Shown here: piece by piece, positions 23,405 through 34,440 of the stretch
Layout of the letters: each line of letters begins with the position of its first letter
How positions within the stretch are numbered: position 1 is the stretch's first letter
NCBI GenBank assembly: GCA_034769895.1
Contig: CM068372.1
Location: 369,229,258 to 369,293,257, forward strand
Direction: 5' to 3'
DNA length: 64,000 nucleotides
Origin: Magicicada septendecula
Lineage: Eukaryota; Arthropoda; Insecta; Hemiptera; Cicadidae
Made by a program: the position numbers and the translations under genes
The notes under the pieces: model-generated
Told to the model about the DNA's origin: nothing
The model's database searches: none
Seen by the model: only the letters and a program-made list of their open reading frames with translations

Positions 23405-23620
23405 TAGGTTTCTTCCTTGTCTTCCTTGGTTCTTCACTGATTCTTCACTGATTCTTCCTTGTCTTCCTTGGTTCTTCACTGATTCTTCCTTGTATTGTTT
23501 GGTTCTTCACTGATTCTTCACTGATTATCCCTTGTCTTCCTTGGTTCTTCACTGATTCTTCCTTGTATTGTTTGGTTCTTCACTGATTCTTTCTTGTCTT
23601 GCTTGGTTCTTCACTGACCG
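23405..23620. repeat. Minisatellite, about 31-bp unit
   Basis: Tandem copies of a unit containing CTTCCTTGGTTCTTCACTGA with internal duplication of TTCACTGATTC in some units. Units alternate between CTTGTCTTCCTTGG and CTTGTATTGTTTGG, so variants are interspersed. Confidence 0.85.
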
Positions 23621-24596
23621 AAAACTATTGGGTTGTTGCTTCCTGTGGTACAATCATTGTGTGGTGCATCTTCTTTTCATTATAATGTCATTTCACTTGC
23701 TATTTACCATCAGTTTATGAACTCTTATTGTTGTGAGTTTATCTTTGGTGATAGGCAGCTCATGTAGTTTTAATGCTTGGCATTTTAGACAAATTACTTG
23801 GCTTGTCTTTTTGACTCAATTATTGACATGTGTAAGTATTTTATGTTACTGAAATCTTAGGGCTCATATGTCATGTTACAATATATAGCCTACGATTTTC
23901 ATTTTGAGAGTTCGCACGATTGTAATTCTTCCCTTAAGGCATCTGTATGTTTTTAAACTTGTTGGCTGTTTTATATTAGAAGTGATAATAAATATAAAAA
24001 AGACAAAGACTATGATCTACGAAAAAGCCATACTGTTGCAGTTCCGCGGTCAAAATTAACTTCTCTTCAGCCGTTTTATGGTAGTCGTGTTCCACGCTTC
24101 TTTAATTTATCAGTCTCGGGAATACTATAGGAAATTTTCTGAAATCTCTAAAATCATGGTTGCTTTCAGTTCAAATATTCAAGAAATTTAAAAAAAGTGT
24201 TGAATAAATAAATATTAATTAATAAAAATGATACAGTAATTTTGTGGAATTGTGTTATTTCTTTTATATTATATTACATTTTTTATATTATTTTATTATA
24301 TTATATTGTACTTCTTTATTGCAGCTTGGTGGATTTGTGTTTATATTTTTCTAATCTTTTTTTTGTACATCAAGGAATTTATTTGATTTGTTCTTGTGAA
24401 GCAGCAAGCAAGCGGTCCTACTTATGTGAGGGAAGCTCCAACAAGGTCGTTATTATTAGGCGGCCCCTATTTTGTATCATCACTGTAGTGTGTTGTTGTA
24501 ATTTGTATTTGTAATATTGTAATGAAATAAAGATTTAAAAAATGCAGCTCTTCGGTTGGTTGAAAGCAGACGTATGGTCAAAATCAGCGACACATA
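23621..24596. other. Unassigned; possible LINE 3' UTR near the end
   Basis: 24400-24545 ends with repeated TTGTAATTTGTATTTG, AATAAAG and a short A run, as in the 3' end of Jockey-type retroposons, but no coding part is attached. Confidence 0.35.
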
Positions 24597-25462
24597 CGAG
24601 GTTTGATCAACAAGTTTTGCAATTTCCACCGTTACAAGTGTGCGATTAAAAAACTGTTTTTTTTTTAGGTAATGTTGGTAAACATGTTAGTGACAATCGT
24701 CTAAAATGTTAGCCCTATTTGATGCATAGTTTAGATTTCACAGCTAATTGAGTAAGTCGTCCTTAGGTGTATTAGGGAATTTTTTTCATTCTGCAATGCA
24801 AGATTGAAGAACATGGATTAAATTTTGTGTAAACTGTGAGATAAATTGCTCTGTCCTGGTAAACGTGTTCACAAGGCTTCTGGCAAGACTGCCGTGCGTG
24901 AACAAGCGGCTTACAAACTTCAAAGACTGTCGTAAATGAGTTGAATATCGTGAGATGAAGATTATGTTTCTGTGTTACGCGAAATTTCATCGACAGACGC
25001 AGTGGTAAATAAAGATTAGTATTCGGGCATTTTACGCCATTTGTATAAAGCTATTCTTAGAAAACGGCCAGATTTACGAAAGAATAATTTATGAAAATTT
25101 CAGTCTGGACGCACGTCAGTATTTTAAGTATTTTGCCAGACTAGGCAAAATAAAACGTCATAGTGATGACACAGCAACTGCCGTATTCACCAGATGTGTC
25201 CCAACGCAATCTTTCCTTCTCCAGCTAGTGTGAATTTCCACGAAAGGATAACGTTTTGCCGTTGAAGACGTAAAACGAAAATCGCTAAGCGAGGTCAAGG
25301 TTGTAGGCCTACCAAAAAGAGCATGCTTAAAATATTTTGACTGCAAAACGGCTGGTTTAATCGTGTTACATTCGACTGAGACTACTTTGAAGGAGGCAGT
25401 ACTATTGTCAATCAATGAAGGTACAATTTTTAAATAAACAAGAACTTTCTTGTCAAACCTCG
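24597..25462 (+). mobile_element. mariner-like DNA transposon, decayed
   Basis: 866 bp with inverted ends CGAGGTTTGATCAACAAG and CGAGGTTTGACAAGAAAG, each flanked by TA (24595-24596, 25463-25464), the Tc1/mariner target duplication. Plus-strand remnants of the transposase are visible: INLKFCVNCE near 24820 (the N-terminal helix-turn-helix region), and AVEDVKRKSLSEVK with PKRACLKYF near 25255-25345, the segment between the third catalytic Asp and the C-terminus, ending LSINEGTIFK before the right end. Stops and frameshifts are frequent and the central DD(34)D part is unrecognisable, so it is inactive. One TAGGCCTA word lies inside. Confidence 0.75.
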
Positions 25463-25855
25463 TATGGTACTTAACTAATAGCAGTTTTTAGAGAATGTAA
25501 TACTCACTGTGTACAAACTATAACACGAGTATAAACCGTTTGCCACGGCTTCTACCATAGTACTTTTCCATAATCAGCCCAATTAAAGAAAATGAACAAA
25601 CCTCCTTCGTCTCCCACGGAATAATGTTTGCCGAACTAACTGTTCAAAGGACTTCTTTTCTTCGATTGATCGAGTCTCGCGCAAAAACTAGCTGGTCGCT
25701 CCCGTATCGTATTATTAGACAGACCACTTTCCTTTTCTGATTTCGTATCGTGTCTGTCATCAGTGTACAACAGCAGTACGGATTCGCGCAATGTGTGTGG
25801 GGGGGGGGGCGTGAACGCAGTACGACGACTATAAGAGACGTAACGATCTACTCTT
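25463..25855. other. Unassigned
   Basis: Nothing recognised beyond a G homopolymer at about 25799-25809. Confidence 0.5.
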
Positions 25856-26183
25856 ATGAGTAGAATAAAATTTACATCTTTTATCCGTCTAGTGTCTTTT
25901 TTTCTTTTTTATATTTCACTACGCGTTTCTGGACGTGTAATCTTTACGTGTGATCCCTCAGTAAAGTTCGTCAGATAATTAAAACAAATTACGTATATAG
26001 TCGGCAGTCGATTATAGTGTTACTGTGGTGCGAACAACACCGCATGTGTTCCGTGTTCATATATTTTGTATTTATTTACGACATGTATGTAAAAGATGGG
26101 ACATATGTCCAGAAACGCGTAGTGAAATATGAAAAAGGAAAAGCCACTAGACGGATAAAAGAGGTAAATTTTATTCTATTCAT
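25856..26183. mobile_element. Inverted-repeat MITE/foldback (family F4)
   Basis: 328 bp with about 85-bp arms: ATGAGTAGAATAAAATTTAC on the left, ATGAATAGAATAAAATTTAC as the reverse complement on the right, continuing through TTTTATCCGTCTAGTG and TTTCACTACGCGTTTCTGG. Each arm includes CCAGAAACGCGTAG; in the right arm this follows GGGACATATGTCC, resembling the stem II-GAAA part of the hammerhead-like motif, but CTGANGA is not intact. Confidence 0.75.
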
Positions 26184-27055
26184 GTAGGCCTATACGTATA
26201 AGTGGCTTGGATACTCTACTCTACTCTTGTCGGGTGGAGACACTTCTTGGCTTGTTAATCACACCCTTCCAACAATAATCTGATGTAAAGTTTGTTTTCG
26301 ATTACTAGCAGCTACGCATTCACTGTAACGTAGTGTGCTATAGACGAAGTCCCAAAGGATCAGTGACGTAACTCTTTCTTGCCCCCCCCTTACCGTACTT
26401 TACTAACCCCTCCTTATAGCTGTGGCAGCTGCTAAAATTATGTAACGTAAACAGAACACGTTGTCTTTAAAACTGCTTAAAATCTCTTTTTCTACGCCTC
26501 GGCCAGTTTCATTGATTACTTCTGTACATCCTAAAAACCTTTCATAATTTTTTGTATGTTGGTGGACCTTCTTGCTTCATCTTCAGAAATTGTGACATAT
26601 CTGATTATTTCACTCAGTCGATCCACTGATTATATCTCTTGCAACAAGGCTACATTTGAAGCTGCCAATGTCAGAGTAACATTTACAACGCGATCCAGTA
26701 CTTTGGCCCAGATGTTAGTTTCCTTCCGTAGCTCATAACGAACAACGATGCAGGCCTGGCCGCATTCGTAACCGGAATCACCATTCTGTTTTGAACTTAT
26801 CCAACTAATGTGTAAACCCAACTCAAAGTAAACCATTAGCTACTGGTAAAGTAACAGTAAAAAATAAATGTAGCCTATAGGGGAAATTTGGTCTTACTTA
26901 ATTACAATAGTTTATAACTATTCTTAAAAAATTAAGGTTGTTCTAAATGTTTGTGTGGACCCCCGTATTGCTGTTGCGCCACTGCACAGGAGTAGCGTTA
27001 TCCTTAAGAATTTGGAATACTGTAGATTACTTCTACAGCTCCGTGGTGTCCATCA
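26184..27055. other. Unassigned
   Basis: No coding region recognised. A word close to the MITE-1 terminus (CAGTGACGTAACTC, 26360) precedes a C run and may mark a truncated MITE end. Confidence 0.4.
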
Positions 27056-27960
27056 CAGCTGATTTACCCGGGCCTTGCACCACAACCATTTCTTACTTCT
27101 GGGTGAAGAAAGTCCCCGCTTCCTAAAGCAAGAATGTATTTTTTCGTGATGTTTGAGACTTGGCCAGAAGGACAAGCCTCGGGTTGATCTGGGGCAAGCC
27201 CCCTTCAGCTGGATGGTAGGATGTGAGGAGATGCACGCCAGTGCAGGTACAGAGATGGAGAAGATGGAAGCAAATTGAAGGTAGAGTAGTGCGTGTGTGT
27301 GTATTTGTGTGTAGATGTAGTTTGTAGCCATATAGGTTAAAGAAGTGCCTGATGGAAGTTTAGTTAAGTTTACTTTATACATAAGGGCAGCCGAGACAAG
27401 GACGAGTGGCGCAGGTCGCCAAACCTGGAAGGAGGCGACAGAGACGCGTCAAGGTAGGCGGGGGACACAAAGAAGATGGCTAAAGATTTGGTAAGAAGTT
27501 GGTAAGAAGTTATGGAAAATTTAAGTTGTTATGTGATCAGGTAGGCGGGCGGGTTGAGTATGTTTGAAGTTGGGACTTAAATGTTTCATTTCTATGACAA
27601 TGGCGGCGAGGAGTTCTGGGAGGAGGTTCATAGTCTATGGTAAGGAGGCGGTTTATGAGGAAGGAAGGTCTGCGGGTGTTGCAGGTAGTTCTGTTGATGG
27701 AGGTGGCTACGCGTTGGAGGGAAGTACGTTGTTTTGCAGTTCGTGAGTATTTCCCGTTTATCTTGTACAGGAAGCAGTCAAGGTTAGGGAAGAGTTTGTT
27801 GAGTGCATACAGAGCGATATTAGAGGTTTTGGTGAGGGGAGGTCTGCGGTAGATAAGTCGAAGAGCTCGCCGTTCGGTGATTCGGAAGGGTTTGAGGTGG
27901 GCGGAGTCGGCAGTCAGAAGCATTAAGAATGCGTACAAGATAGGGAAGTACGATGGAAAC
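27056..27960 (-). pseudogene. Non-LTR retrotransposon RT C-terminus and 3' region
   Basis: Minus-strand frame of 133 residues (27537-27938) with LKPFRITERRALRLIYRRPP, LYALNKLFPNLDCFLYKING, RRPSFLINRLLTIDYEPPP and RRHCHRNETFKSQLQT. The RxRALRxIY motif after the palm is typical of Jockey/CR1-like RT ends, distinct from the RTE-like tails elsewhere in the window. A preceding frame near 27820-28000 continues upstream (IVLPYLV). The palm and endonuclease are missing. The minus strand from 27480 to 27056 is treated as its 3' UTR, which is a guess. It is bordered directly by another LINE at 27992. Confidence 0.7.
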
Positions 27961-27991
27961 TATTTCGTTTGTATCATTTGACATATTTATT

Positions 27992-28500
27992 TTGGTCATC
28001 ATCGCCATCATCATCTTCAGCAAGGATTAAAATAAAAAACGTTTTGTTCCGGTGCCAAGCAAATAGACTAGAGCTAGCACGTCCCACATCTCTCCATCTT
28101 TCAGCTTATAATTCATTAGTTGTTTGGGGAGATGCAGTACTCATCCATTCGGTTAAGATGTTTCAACCATTTTAGCCGATATTGGACAATCCTATCGAGT
28201 AGGCTCACAATATGCAGTTCCAGCAGTACATCTGCTATTTTGGAGGCATTCTTTTACGACCTTGGACAGTAGCATACATTGCCACGTGCCTAATAAGTCC
28301 CATTTCGGCCGCTTGAATGGTTTCGGATTTCGTTAAAGTCCAGTATTCTCAGACCCATAGAGGGTTATCACCTTGTAGGACTTTTGTGTTTCTTTACTCG
28401 TCGATTTTAGAGTTGTCCTGATGGACAATCAAACCTACATTGTACGCGAACAGCTTACTTAGGTACGCCCCTACTTCTCCTAAACTTCTTTGATCTACAA
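27992..28500 (-). pseudogene. LINE RT C-terminal remnant (GRPKKRW subfamily), copy 1
   Basis: Minus-strand text in broken frames: VGLIVHQDNSKIDE, TIQAAEMGLIRHVA and a degenerate WxGRA ending, matching the sequence at 30798-31160 along its length. The 3' end is CTGAAGATGATGATGGCGATGATGACC, a GAT-type tail (broken here for length: CTGAAGATGATG then ATGGCGATGATG). The tail abuts the fragment at 27056-27960, so it inserted there. Confidence 0.75.
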
Positions 28501-28508
28501 AAACGAAC

Positions 28509-28509
<1 letters not shown>

Positions 28510-28553
<44 letters not shown>
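28510..28553. repeat. (ATT)n microsatellite
   Basis: About 15 uninterrupted ATT units. Confidence 0.95.
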
Positions 28554-28554
<1 letters not shown>

Positions 28555-28830
28555 TCCGCATAAATTATCCTTAGACTACACAGTCCCGTTTACTTCGTCG
28601 TAGACTTGCAGGACTAAAACAGGTTCTTCAGCACCAAAACTGAAGCATACGCTACACACGAAAAATAGGCATATCACAGTTTTTTTAAGCTAAATTTTAA
28701 AAATCGAATTTTTGTATTTTTTTCCGAAATGTTCTCCTTAAGTGACTTGAAACGTATGAGCGTATGGGCGGTTTAGCGATTATTATGCCCACCACAAAAA
28801 GTTCTGTAGGCCTAGCTTTTTGATGTCGAT
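28554..28830. other. Unassigned
   Basis: No recognised feature. Confidence 0.5.
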
Positions 28831-29266
28831 CGTGGCGTAACTAGAACCTGCTCCTGTAGGGTGGGGCGAGACTACCTTCGGGGGGGGGGTTGAGACTAGC
28901 TTGACGATGAATTCCCATTTTCCTCAGGATAAATGAGAAATTAAGGATTCTTCCCACCTATAACCTTATAAATACATTTTATAAGAGGTAAGCCATGTGA
29001 GGGTGCAATTACGTAGGCCTACGCAATTTACCACATGTTGAGTGATTGTCATTATTAAGAAACCTCTCGTTTTATTTTATTAATTTATAATTATTGTAAT
29101 TCCTTTCATTCTACAATTATTTATAACCCGTTATTTTAATACACTGAATTACAAGTAGATTATGGATCTACGTTCAGTGATTATGGAATTTTGGTGAAAT
29201 TTTTAGTAGCTCTGTGGACAGGGGGTTGACCTCCCTGATCCCCCAACCCCGTGTAGTTAGGCCACT
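28831..29266 (+). mobile_element. MITE family 1, copy a
   Basis: Left end CGTGGCGTAACTAG, right end GTAGTTAGGCCACTG: inverted termini of the form CAGTGGCGTAACTA. Interior landmarks shared with the copies at 30708, 48480 and 49440 are a G run with TTGAGACTAGCTTG, CCATTTTCCTCAGGA, AAATGAGAAATT, GAGTGATTGTCATTATTAAG and a GATCCCCC segment before the end. No coding. Superfamily not assigned. Confidence 0.8.
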
Positions 29267-30705
29267 GATACTGATACACCGTCGATACTGTGAATTTAGA
29301 AACTATTTGTTACTTGAGGCATACTTGGAAGAACAATGTTTAGATTTTTTATTCATTATGAATTGGATATATACCATTTTAAAACGTATCAATGTTGGTA
29401 TTCACACATACCTACGTGACAGGGGTAGGTAGCTATAGCTAGAGATAAATATACTGAGCTGCTGGGCGCATGACTTGGAGCAGTCCAATCAGTGTCGGGC
29501 CCGTGGCGACAGTATTGACTGGCTGTGCGTCCTCTATCCCAACACCCATCACATTAACTGGCTTCACACACACACAAACGATCATATGGTACGTTTTTTA
29601 CCGCCATTCGGCACGCATTTTGCAAGGCTTGCGCTGACGTTTCTCACTGTCCGAGGAAACTTCACGTATCCAGTCATTAACCACCGGTAAAAGCATGAGT
29701 TCTGCCAAGGAGGGTGGTACCAACTATCGATTCGTCCTCGCTAATGAACAGTGTACACAATTATTTCACCCCTCTGACCAATCGTGTATCTACTACGTAC
29801 AGAATTATTGTTGTTTTGTTTCATTTTACATTGTTTAAGTTAGGCCTATATTAAAGGCCTATTAAAGCTTGTTACGTTTTTCTATATTATGAGTAAATAA
29901 TATATGCATAAAAGATATTTTATTTTTATTATGCAATTACATTATGTAATATATAATATGTATTATGAAATTACATTACACTTACTATCTATAAAAGATA
30001 TTGGTACGACTGTCTATTGATCGTCGTATGGTACAGTGGAAAATAAAGTGCAAGACACCAATTAAGTCACTAATCACCAGCTTTAATTATCACAAACAGT
30101 TTGTAATTAACAAGATAGTCTCTTACAACAAATCAAATAAAAATTGTTCACACGCAGTAAAAATGTCCACTAATAGACTACCGCACAATTATAAAACACA
30201 TAATACTTCGCCACAATACTTCGAACTGCACTGTGTAAATCGCCGCTTAAACGCACTGTGGGATCGCCCGACAGTAACTAACTTGACCGTCGCTGAATGG
30301 CTGTATTTATACCCTGCTGATTTCCCAAAATAATCTGTCACTTTGGATGACTTGTTAAACAAATAGGCTTTAAACAAGAATCCACTAGAACAGTGTCCTT
30401 GAACACACTGCGCTGACCGGTATGGTCTGGTATAGACCCGATAGTTGACGCGTAAAGTAGCAACATTATGTACGCACACACACATTACAGCTGGAATATT
30501 CGAGAAACTTGTAGAACGTTCCGTATTAAGTAACAATATTTTAATATAAATAATAGATAGGCCTATAACACAGTATGGCTCTGCCAAGATAACGTATCCA
30601 GTCGTAGATGTCAATCTCAGACTCGGCCTTTCAATTCACATATAAGACACATCACACTGTAATCAAGATATTCGGGAGGTTTCTGTCATATAAACGTTGG
30701 TGACC
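29267..30705. other. Unassigned; 110-codon open frame without recognised homology
   Basis: The frame at 30001-30333 (starts MVRLSIDRRMVQWK, ends LYPADFPK) has no family resemblance I recognise, lacks obvious splice or promoter context, and sits in AT-rich DNA; I would not call it a gene. TAGGCCTA words occur at about 29843 and 30560. Confidence 0.4.
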
Positions 30706-30797
30706 AACAGTGTTGGCGGTGGGGGGGGGGCATGAGACTAGCTTGAATGTTGCACTCCCCATTTTCCTCAGGACAAATGAGAAATTTAGTATTCTTA

Positions 30798-31160
30798 CCA
30801 TCATCTTCAGCCAAACCAAAAATACTTTGTTCCGGTCTGAAGCCGATAGGGAAGAGCTGGTCACTCCAACGCTTCTTCGGACGTCCCATACTTCTCCGTC
30901 CTTTTCGGTTTATAATTCAACAGCTGTTTGGGGATGAGGCAGTCAGCCAATCCGTCAAGATGTTCCAACCATTTTAGTCGATACTGGGCGATCCTATCCA
31001 GTATACTTATTATATTCAGCTCCTGCTGTACATCAACATTGCTTTTGCGATCTTGAAGAGTATATCCTGCCACGTGCCTGAGAAATCTCATTTCGGCCGC
31101 TTGAATATGACTGGCCTGGGACGTCGATAACGTTCAGTTCTCAGACCCATAGAGAAGTTT
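30798..31160 (-). pseudogene. LINE RT C-terminal remnant (GRPKKRW subfamily), copy 2
   Basis: Minus-strand frame 30861-31091 reads MRFLRHVAGYTLQDRKSN, VQQELNIISILDRIAQYRL and KWLEHLDGLADCLIPKQLL, then in the next frame MGRPKKRWSDQL. It starts upstream near SQASHIQAAEMRFLRH. The tail GCTGAAGATGATGG at 30798-30811 joins MITE sequence. The segments GAAATT...TTACC (30781-30799) and GAAATT...CCCACC (31162-31183) are overlapping MITE bases on the two sides, consistent with a diverged target duplication of about 19 bp. Confidence 0.82.
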
Positions 31161-31379
31161 GGGAAATTCATGATTAGTCCCACCTAATTTTATAAATTCT
31201 TTCTATCTCAAAATGTCTGAGTATACCAACGCTAAGAACTAGGGTTGAAAAAAATATGGAAAAGTGGTGATTTCAAAATATTCTGTTTTGATTAACCGTT
31301 ATTCAAATTAAAGGTAATAAATTCGTGTCCTTGGGATTCACTTTGATTCTAAATCTGTAGGCCTATTCTTAATAGATCT

Positions 31380-31876
31380 TTGGGAAATTATATTGGCTAT
31401 GATAGGAATTATGACAGTGATGTTAAGTTAGGTAAGTTCCATACAATCTGTGGGACAATCAACCGTACTTTCAGAAACAAGGTACGTCGAGATACAAAAT
31501 TAAAGTTCTGTAACGTTATGGCGGTCCCTGCACTGTTCTGTGGGTGTTAATTATGGCCAACAACCGAGAAACAAGACACCAAAATACAGGCCTCGGAAAT
31601 GGGATTCTTAAGTGGAGTTAAAAGGTGTTCTAAACTTGACCTATAAAAAATGAGGCCATAAGAGAAGATTTACAAATTTTTAACTTCAATTAAAAATTAA
31701 AAAATTACAAACAACGGACTGTTACAAACAAGTCTGGAAATACAAACCTATAGGACACGGTGTGTGGGTAGACCCAGGAACAGATGACTGGAGGATCTCT
31801 GAAGGACCTTGTCTATGCCGTGTAGTGAAGTTGATGATGATGACGACGACGACGACGAAGATGATGATGACGATGT
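31380..31876 (+). pseudogene. LINE RT C-terminal remnant with GAT/GAC tail
   Basis: Plus strand in broken frames: YDRNYDSDVKLGKFHTICG, INRTFRNKVRRDTKLKFCN, MAVPALFCGC, WPTTEKQDTKIQASEMGFL and GVKRCSKLD, aligned with the frames at 50131-50493 and 5809-6315. The 3' end is a GATGATGATGACGACGACG tract at 31832-31876. It occupies the second gap in the split MITE. Confidence 0.82.
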
Positions 31877-32244
31877 TAGAGATTGTGAAAATAAGTCTTC
31901 CTATAGATATTTTGAAAAAACCCAGTTTTCTTACCCCTTCGCACTTTAAGGGGTGTTACCCAAGAATGTTTTAACAACTTACAGTTCGTGTTATGGTATG
32001 TTATTGTTTATGTAGGCCTACAACCAGAAATAGAATCTTCTAATTTTCCGTAACTTAAGTCAAGTAACTGCTAGTTTATCTGAACAAAGGCGACAGTTCA
32101 AACCATAGACATATTAGAACATAAGAGGAGTCATGACACAAACAACCCTGTAAGAAGAAGTGTGTCTGGGCGAATAAGATAGAGGTAGATTAATAAAGCT
32201 CTGCCTTCTTTCTGTGGCAAATACGTATTTGGTTGTTTTAAAGC
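31877..32244. other. Unassigned part of the insertion inside MITE copy b
   Basis: Lies between the LINE tail and the point where the MITE resumes. Not matched to any element; it may belong to a third insertion. Confidence 0.45.
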
Positions 32245-32739
32245 TTCAAATACATACGTTATTTATGGAATGCTGAGTGATTGTCATTATTAAGAAACCT
32301 GTATCTTAATTTTATTAATCTACAATTACTGCAATTCCTTTTGTATCTACAATTATTTGTACGCCTTATTTTAGCACACGCAACTGGCTTAGAAATAGGC
32401 CTTCCTTAAGTGAATATGAAATTTTGCTGAAATAATTCTGGCGGAGGGAGATTGAGTCCCTACTCCTCCCACGTGAGGTTGCCAAACTTTTTGCGCCACG
32501 TAAATTTTGTGTTTGTGAAAATTAGCCGTGGCACATCAGCTTCACATAAACACTACCCGAAATACTACTCTATACAAATAACATAATTAATGCTATTCTC
32601 AAACGTCTCCTATTTGTTTTTTGATAAAACGGTCTTTCCGTACAAGCTGGGGACGCTGTGTCAGGCAATCCATTTGTACATGAATCATATCTCTTGATAA
32701 GAATTTTCAGTAATATAACGTCACTACATTATTAAAATT

Positions 32740-33010
32740 GTTAGAAACCAGGATGTTGGGCAGTGGTCGATTTTCGATATTTAGTTTCGTTTTTTAGAAA
32801 TAATAAAATAAGAGCATTTATTGAACGCTATACTCTACTGACGATGGCCTCCGGAGATGTGGCCGAAACGTATACAAATAATAATTTAAGCAATCCACTG
32901 CGTCCCAACAGCCCGGTTTCCAACGATTTTAATAATGTTGATTCCGACTGTGACAGCCAACGAAATAACGTCACTCCTCTTTTAGAATCTGTATCAATTT
33001 AGAGTTATTT
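32740..33010 (+). repeat. Dispersed repeat F5, copy 1, with hammerhead-like core
   Basis: Core at 32838-32872: CTGACGA, T, GGCC...GGCC (4-bp stem II), GAAACGTA. Downstream CCCAACAGCCCGGTTTCCAACG is shared in part with 35025-35050 and, in reverse complement, with CCGGGCTGTTGGG at 40765. No coding recognised. Confidence 0.55.
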
Positions 33011-33104
33011 AAATATTTGTAATAGGCCTAATCAAAAATTAAAAAATTCTTTATATATGGAGTTTACTTCAATAGCCTATGTAGCGGTATAAGATGGTAT
33101 CTTA

Positions 33105-33420
33105 TATAAGTAAGGTAATATGAGATGGAAAGGTATGATAAAAAACAAAGTTGATAAAAGATGGAAAAGATTGGGGCAAGATAATACTACAGAAATTTAT
33201 TAAGAAAAAAAAACTGGTTGGGGCTTACGTCAGGAAGTTACTTTACTGGAAATATAATTAAAGGAAAGTTAGAGGAAAAGAGGAGAAGGAGAAGACAAAG
33301 GACAAGAATTATTTATGATATTATAAGAAACTCTTATGAAGAAACGAAGAGAGATGCGTGAATTAGATGAAGTGAAATCACATGTTCTTCACTGTCTAGA
33401 AGTTGAAGTTCCAGACTAAA
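33105..33420 (+). pseudogene. LINE ORF2 C-terminus remnant
   Basis: One plus-strand reading across 33190-33360 gives TSGSYFTGNIIKGKLEEKRR, RRQRTRIIYDIIRNSYEE and TKRDA before a stop. This is the RTE-like tail pattern (IIEGKIEGKRxRGRxRxxxIDDI...Y..LKR.A.DR). The rest of the ORF is missing. Confidence 0.6.
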
Positions 33421-33479
33421 AAGCTATAGCCTAGCCTATATTTTCTTGGAACAATCTATAGCCAACTGCTATTCGTTTC

Positions 33480-33960
33480 GGTACACTTGTCTACAACTCT
33501 GAATTAGCTTGACCTCCTGCACTATAGACAACTACTTTACTGTAATCCTTGGCAACTCTTCTACAAGTTACGGATTCCCATCCTCCAGCCTCCTTTTTCC
33601 TGGTCTTCTTCCGATTTAAAGTGGTGTCCATTCGGTTCGGTTCTTGTGTTTTTAGCCTGTTCAATTCGATTAACACACCCTAGCCATCTTATTCTTTGAG
33701 ATTTTATGAATCCAACTAGATCACCCCATTACTTGTTATGCCATTTCACCCTTGTACCGTCCCGTTCGTGGAACGATCCAAATGTTTTTTCATTATTTCC
33801 CGTCTGAACGTTCTTAAGTCTTCTCCGCATCTTAACGCAGTGTTCACGCTTCGTACGTTTATGATAGCCTATAGGTCCTGCCTCCCATAATTGTAAAAGC
33901 TTCCAGTTTCCTGTGTCTACTTGTTTGGCTGAATACGTCACTTTACATTAATTTTTCCCA
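33480..33960 (-). pseudogene. LINE RT C-terminal remnant, heavily frameshifted
   Basis: Minus-strand pieces in three frames: RRLKTFRREIMKKHLDRST, SQRIRWLGCVNRIEQ (frame-shifted), then a segment ending RRVAKDYSKVVVYSAGGQA, matching the RRVAxDRxxWRxxxxEAxA end of RTE-like ORF2. The order and spacing agree with the family although no frame is long. Confidence 0.6.
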
Positions 33961-34159
33961 GTTAAATCGATTATCTACTCACATATCACACATCACAAGG
34001 AACCCCAATACTTTATTCTAATATCGGCCTATAGGGTAAGGAGGACCTGTTTGATAAATTAAAGAGAAAATTATGGCCTAACGTCAGTTAGCAAAAAACA
34101 TTTAGACAGACAAAAAATCTTGAGAATACACAAAAGACACAAGACCTGTTTACATATTT

Positions 34160-34440
34160 CTGTTATGATATTAATTGATGACTCGTTGGGCACTTGGTGA
34201 AACATATTAATACAAAGGTTTTGTAAAATATATAAAAACACTTGGTAAGTTTCACAAATTTTTTTTTTAATTAACTCTGACAGCTGTTTCGACTAACTTA
34301 AGCCATTGTCAAAGAGCGAAGTGACAATGGCTTAAGTTAGTCGAAACAGCTGTCAGAGTTAATTAAAAAAAAAAAAATTGTGAAACTTACCAAGTGTTTT
34401 TATATATTTTACAAAACCTTTGTATTTCTGTTATGTTTTT
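34160..34440. mobile_element. Foldback element F2 with hammerhead-like arms
   Basis: Arms of about 110 bp (ATACAAAGGTTTTGTAAAATA ... CTTAAGCCATTGTC and its reverse complement) around an 11-base loop AAAGAGCGAAG. Each arm holds AGTCGAAACAGCTGTCAG: GAAA followed by the palindrome ACAGCTGT and then C, preceded by GGCTTAAGTTAGTC, a possible stem II. CTGANGA is degraded to GTGACAA. Poly(A/T) of 10-13 bases lies in each arm. Outer sequence TGATGACTCGTT...CACTTGGTGAAAC matches the inverted 1.1-kb repeats at 4550 and 10710. Confidence 0.75.

Larger units (their letters stand above)
30708..32483 (+). mobile_element. MITE family 1, copy b, split by two LINEs
   Basis: Three ordered MITE pieces: 30708-30799 (G run, CATGAGACTAGCTTG, CCATTTTCCTCAGGACAAATG), about 31161-31240 (GAAATTCATGATTAGTCCC, TATAAATTCTTTC), and about 32245-32483 (ATACGTTATTTA, GAGTGATTGTCATTATTAAG, and a decayed end). 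The gaps hold LINE fragments of opposite strand. Together they reconstruct one MITE of about 450 bp. Confidence 0.8.

Noticed and set aside
30001..30333. 110-codon frame as a host gene
   Set aside because: No recognisable family, AT-rich surroundings and no gene context; such lengths occur by chance in a window of this size.
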